DNA from: VGJW01 sp035285595 | Lineage (GTDB): Bacteria; Cyanobacteriota; Sericytochromatia; S15B-MN24; VGJW01 | DNA length: 14,258 nt | NCBI GenBank assembly: GCA_035285595.1 | Contig: JAYKGV010000063.1 | Span: 1 to 14,258 of the forward strand | Direction: 5' to 3' | Notes under the pieces: model-generated | What the model was told of the DNA's origin: nothing | Seen by the model: the letters and a program-made list of their open reading frames with translations, nothing else | Databases searched by the model: none | Translations under genes and position numbers: made by a program | Shown here: positions 14,098 through 14,258 of the stretch, one piece after another | Layout of the letters: every line of letters begins with the position of its first letter | How positions within the stretch are numbered: position 1 is the stretch's first letter

Positions 14098-14258
14098 ATG
14101 CAGGTAGGACCGATTCGGCCGCGTACGGCGCCCTTGGCCAGCCGTCCCACGGCAGATGCCAGTGGGGCTGCCGCCGAGCCGACGGTTCGAGCCGGTACCG
14201 ACAATTTTCGATCGGGTGCAGTGAGAGCCGGCGGGGTGGCCGCGACGGCCCCACTGCC
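14098..14258 (+). CDS. Start of an unknown protein, cut by the window end
   Basis: ATG 14098-14100 is preceded by a perfect AGGAGG (14083-14088) with 9-nt spacing. The 53 visible codons are Ala/Gly/Arg/Pro-rich (MQVGPIRPRTAPLASRPTAD...), without signal peptide or membrane helix, and look disordered. This composition resembles the N-termini of the EF-hand and Lys/Ala-rich proteins in the window. There is no recognisable domain yet. The SD and frame make it a credible gene. Confidence 0.6.
   Translation, partial: MQVGPIRPRTAPLASRPTADASGAAAEPTVRAGTDNFRSGAVRAGGVAATAPL

Overview
The window is high-GC bacterial DNA with no rRNA, tRNA, CRISPR array or recognisable insertion sequence. The set of genes (canonical multi-EF-hand proteins without signal peptides, an NHL-repeat lipoprotein of the 'TLAGG..GYADG' type, a flagellin-like giant protein and a eukaryotic/alphaproteobacterial-type NADP isocitrate dehydrogenase) recalls deep-branching lineages such as the non-photosynthetic Cyanobacteriota (Sericytochromatia-like) or Myxococcota-like bacteria. 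That placement is inference only; nothing here fixes the phylum. SD-like motifs (AGGAGG/GGAGG) precede several genes, TGA is the dominant stop, and GTG starts are used.

Layout. 1-700 (+): the tail of a HEPN protein overlapping an MNT-type minimal nucleotidyltransferase (a HEPN/MNT toxin-antitoxin-like pair), then a small possible second HEPN remnant. 857-3900 (-): one giant flagellin of about 1014 codons, split into two overlapping frames by a single missing base in a homopolymer; conserved flagellin N- and C-terminal helices enclose a roughly 760-residue beta-rich insert with PD40-like motifs and about five copies of a repeated module. 4408-5301 (-) and 7074-8150 (-): two paralogous EF-hand proteins with seven and five canonical loops; the five shared loops have identical spacing. 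Between them, on the + strand, lies a decayed gene (about 5732-7077) that keeps the Cys, His and Asp motifs of a C39/papain-like cysteine peptidase domain but is broken by several frameshifts and an amber codon. 8365-9396 (-): an NHL-repeat lipoprotein interrupted by one in-frame amber codon just after its lipobox. 9524-9847 (+): a small Lys/Ala-rich protein. 9915-12115 (-): an SPFH/band-7 membrane protein followed, with a 4-nt stop/start overlap, by a type III Mod-like adenine methyltransferase. 12168-12653 (+): a four-helix membrane protein diverging from the SPFH gene. 12707-13936 (+): icd, intact, with a terminator. 14098-14258 (+): the start of an unknown gene.

The middle of the window (about 0.86-9.4 kb) reads as an accessory region of surface and calcium-binding proteins, much of it visibly broken. 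Nearly every break is the loss of one base, and two are amber codons that would fit glutamine. This could be real gene decay, homopolymer undercalling in the assembly, or, less likely, phase variation or recoding. The right-hand part (9.9-13.9 kb) is intact and looks like ordinary chromosome.
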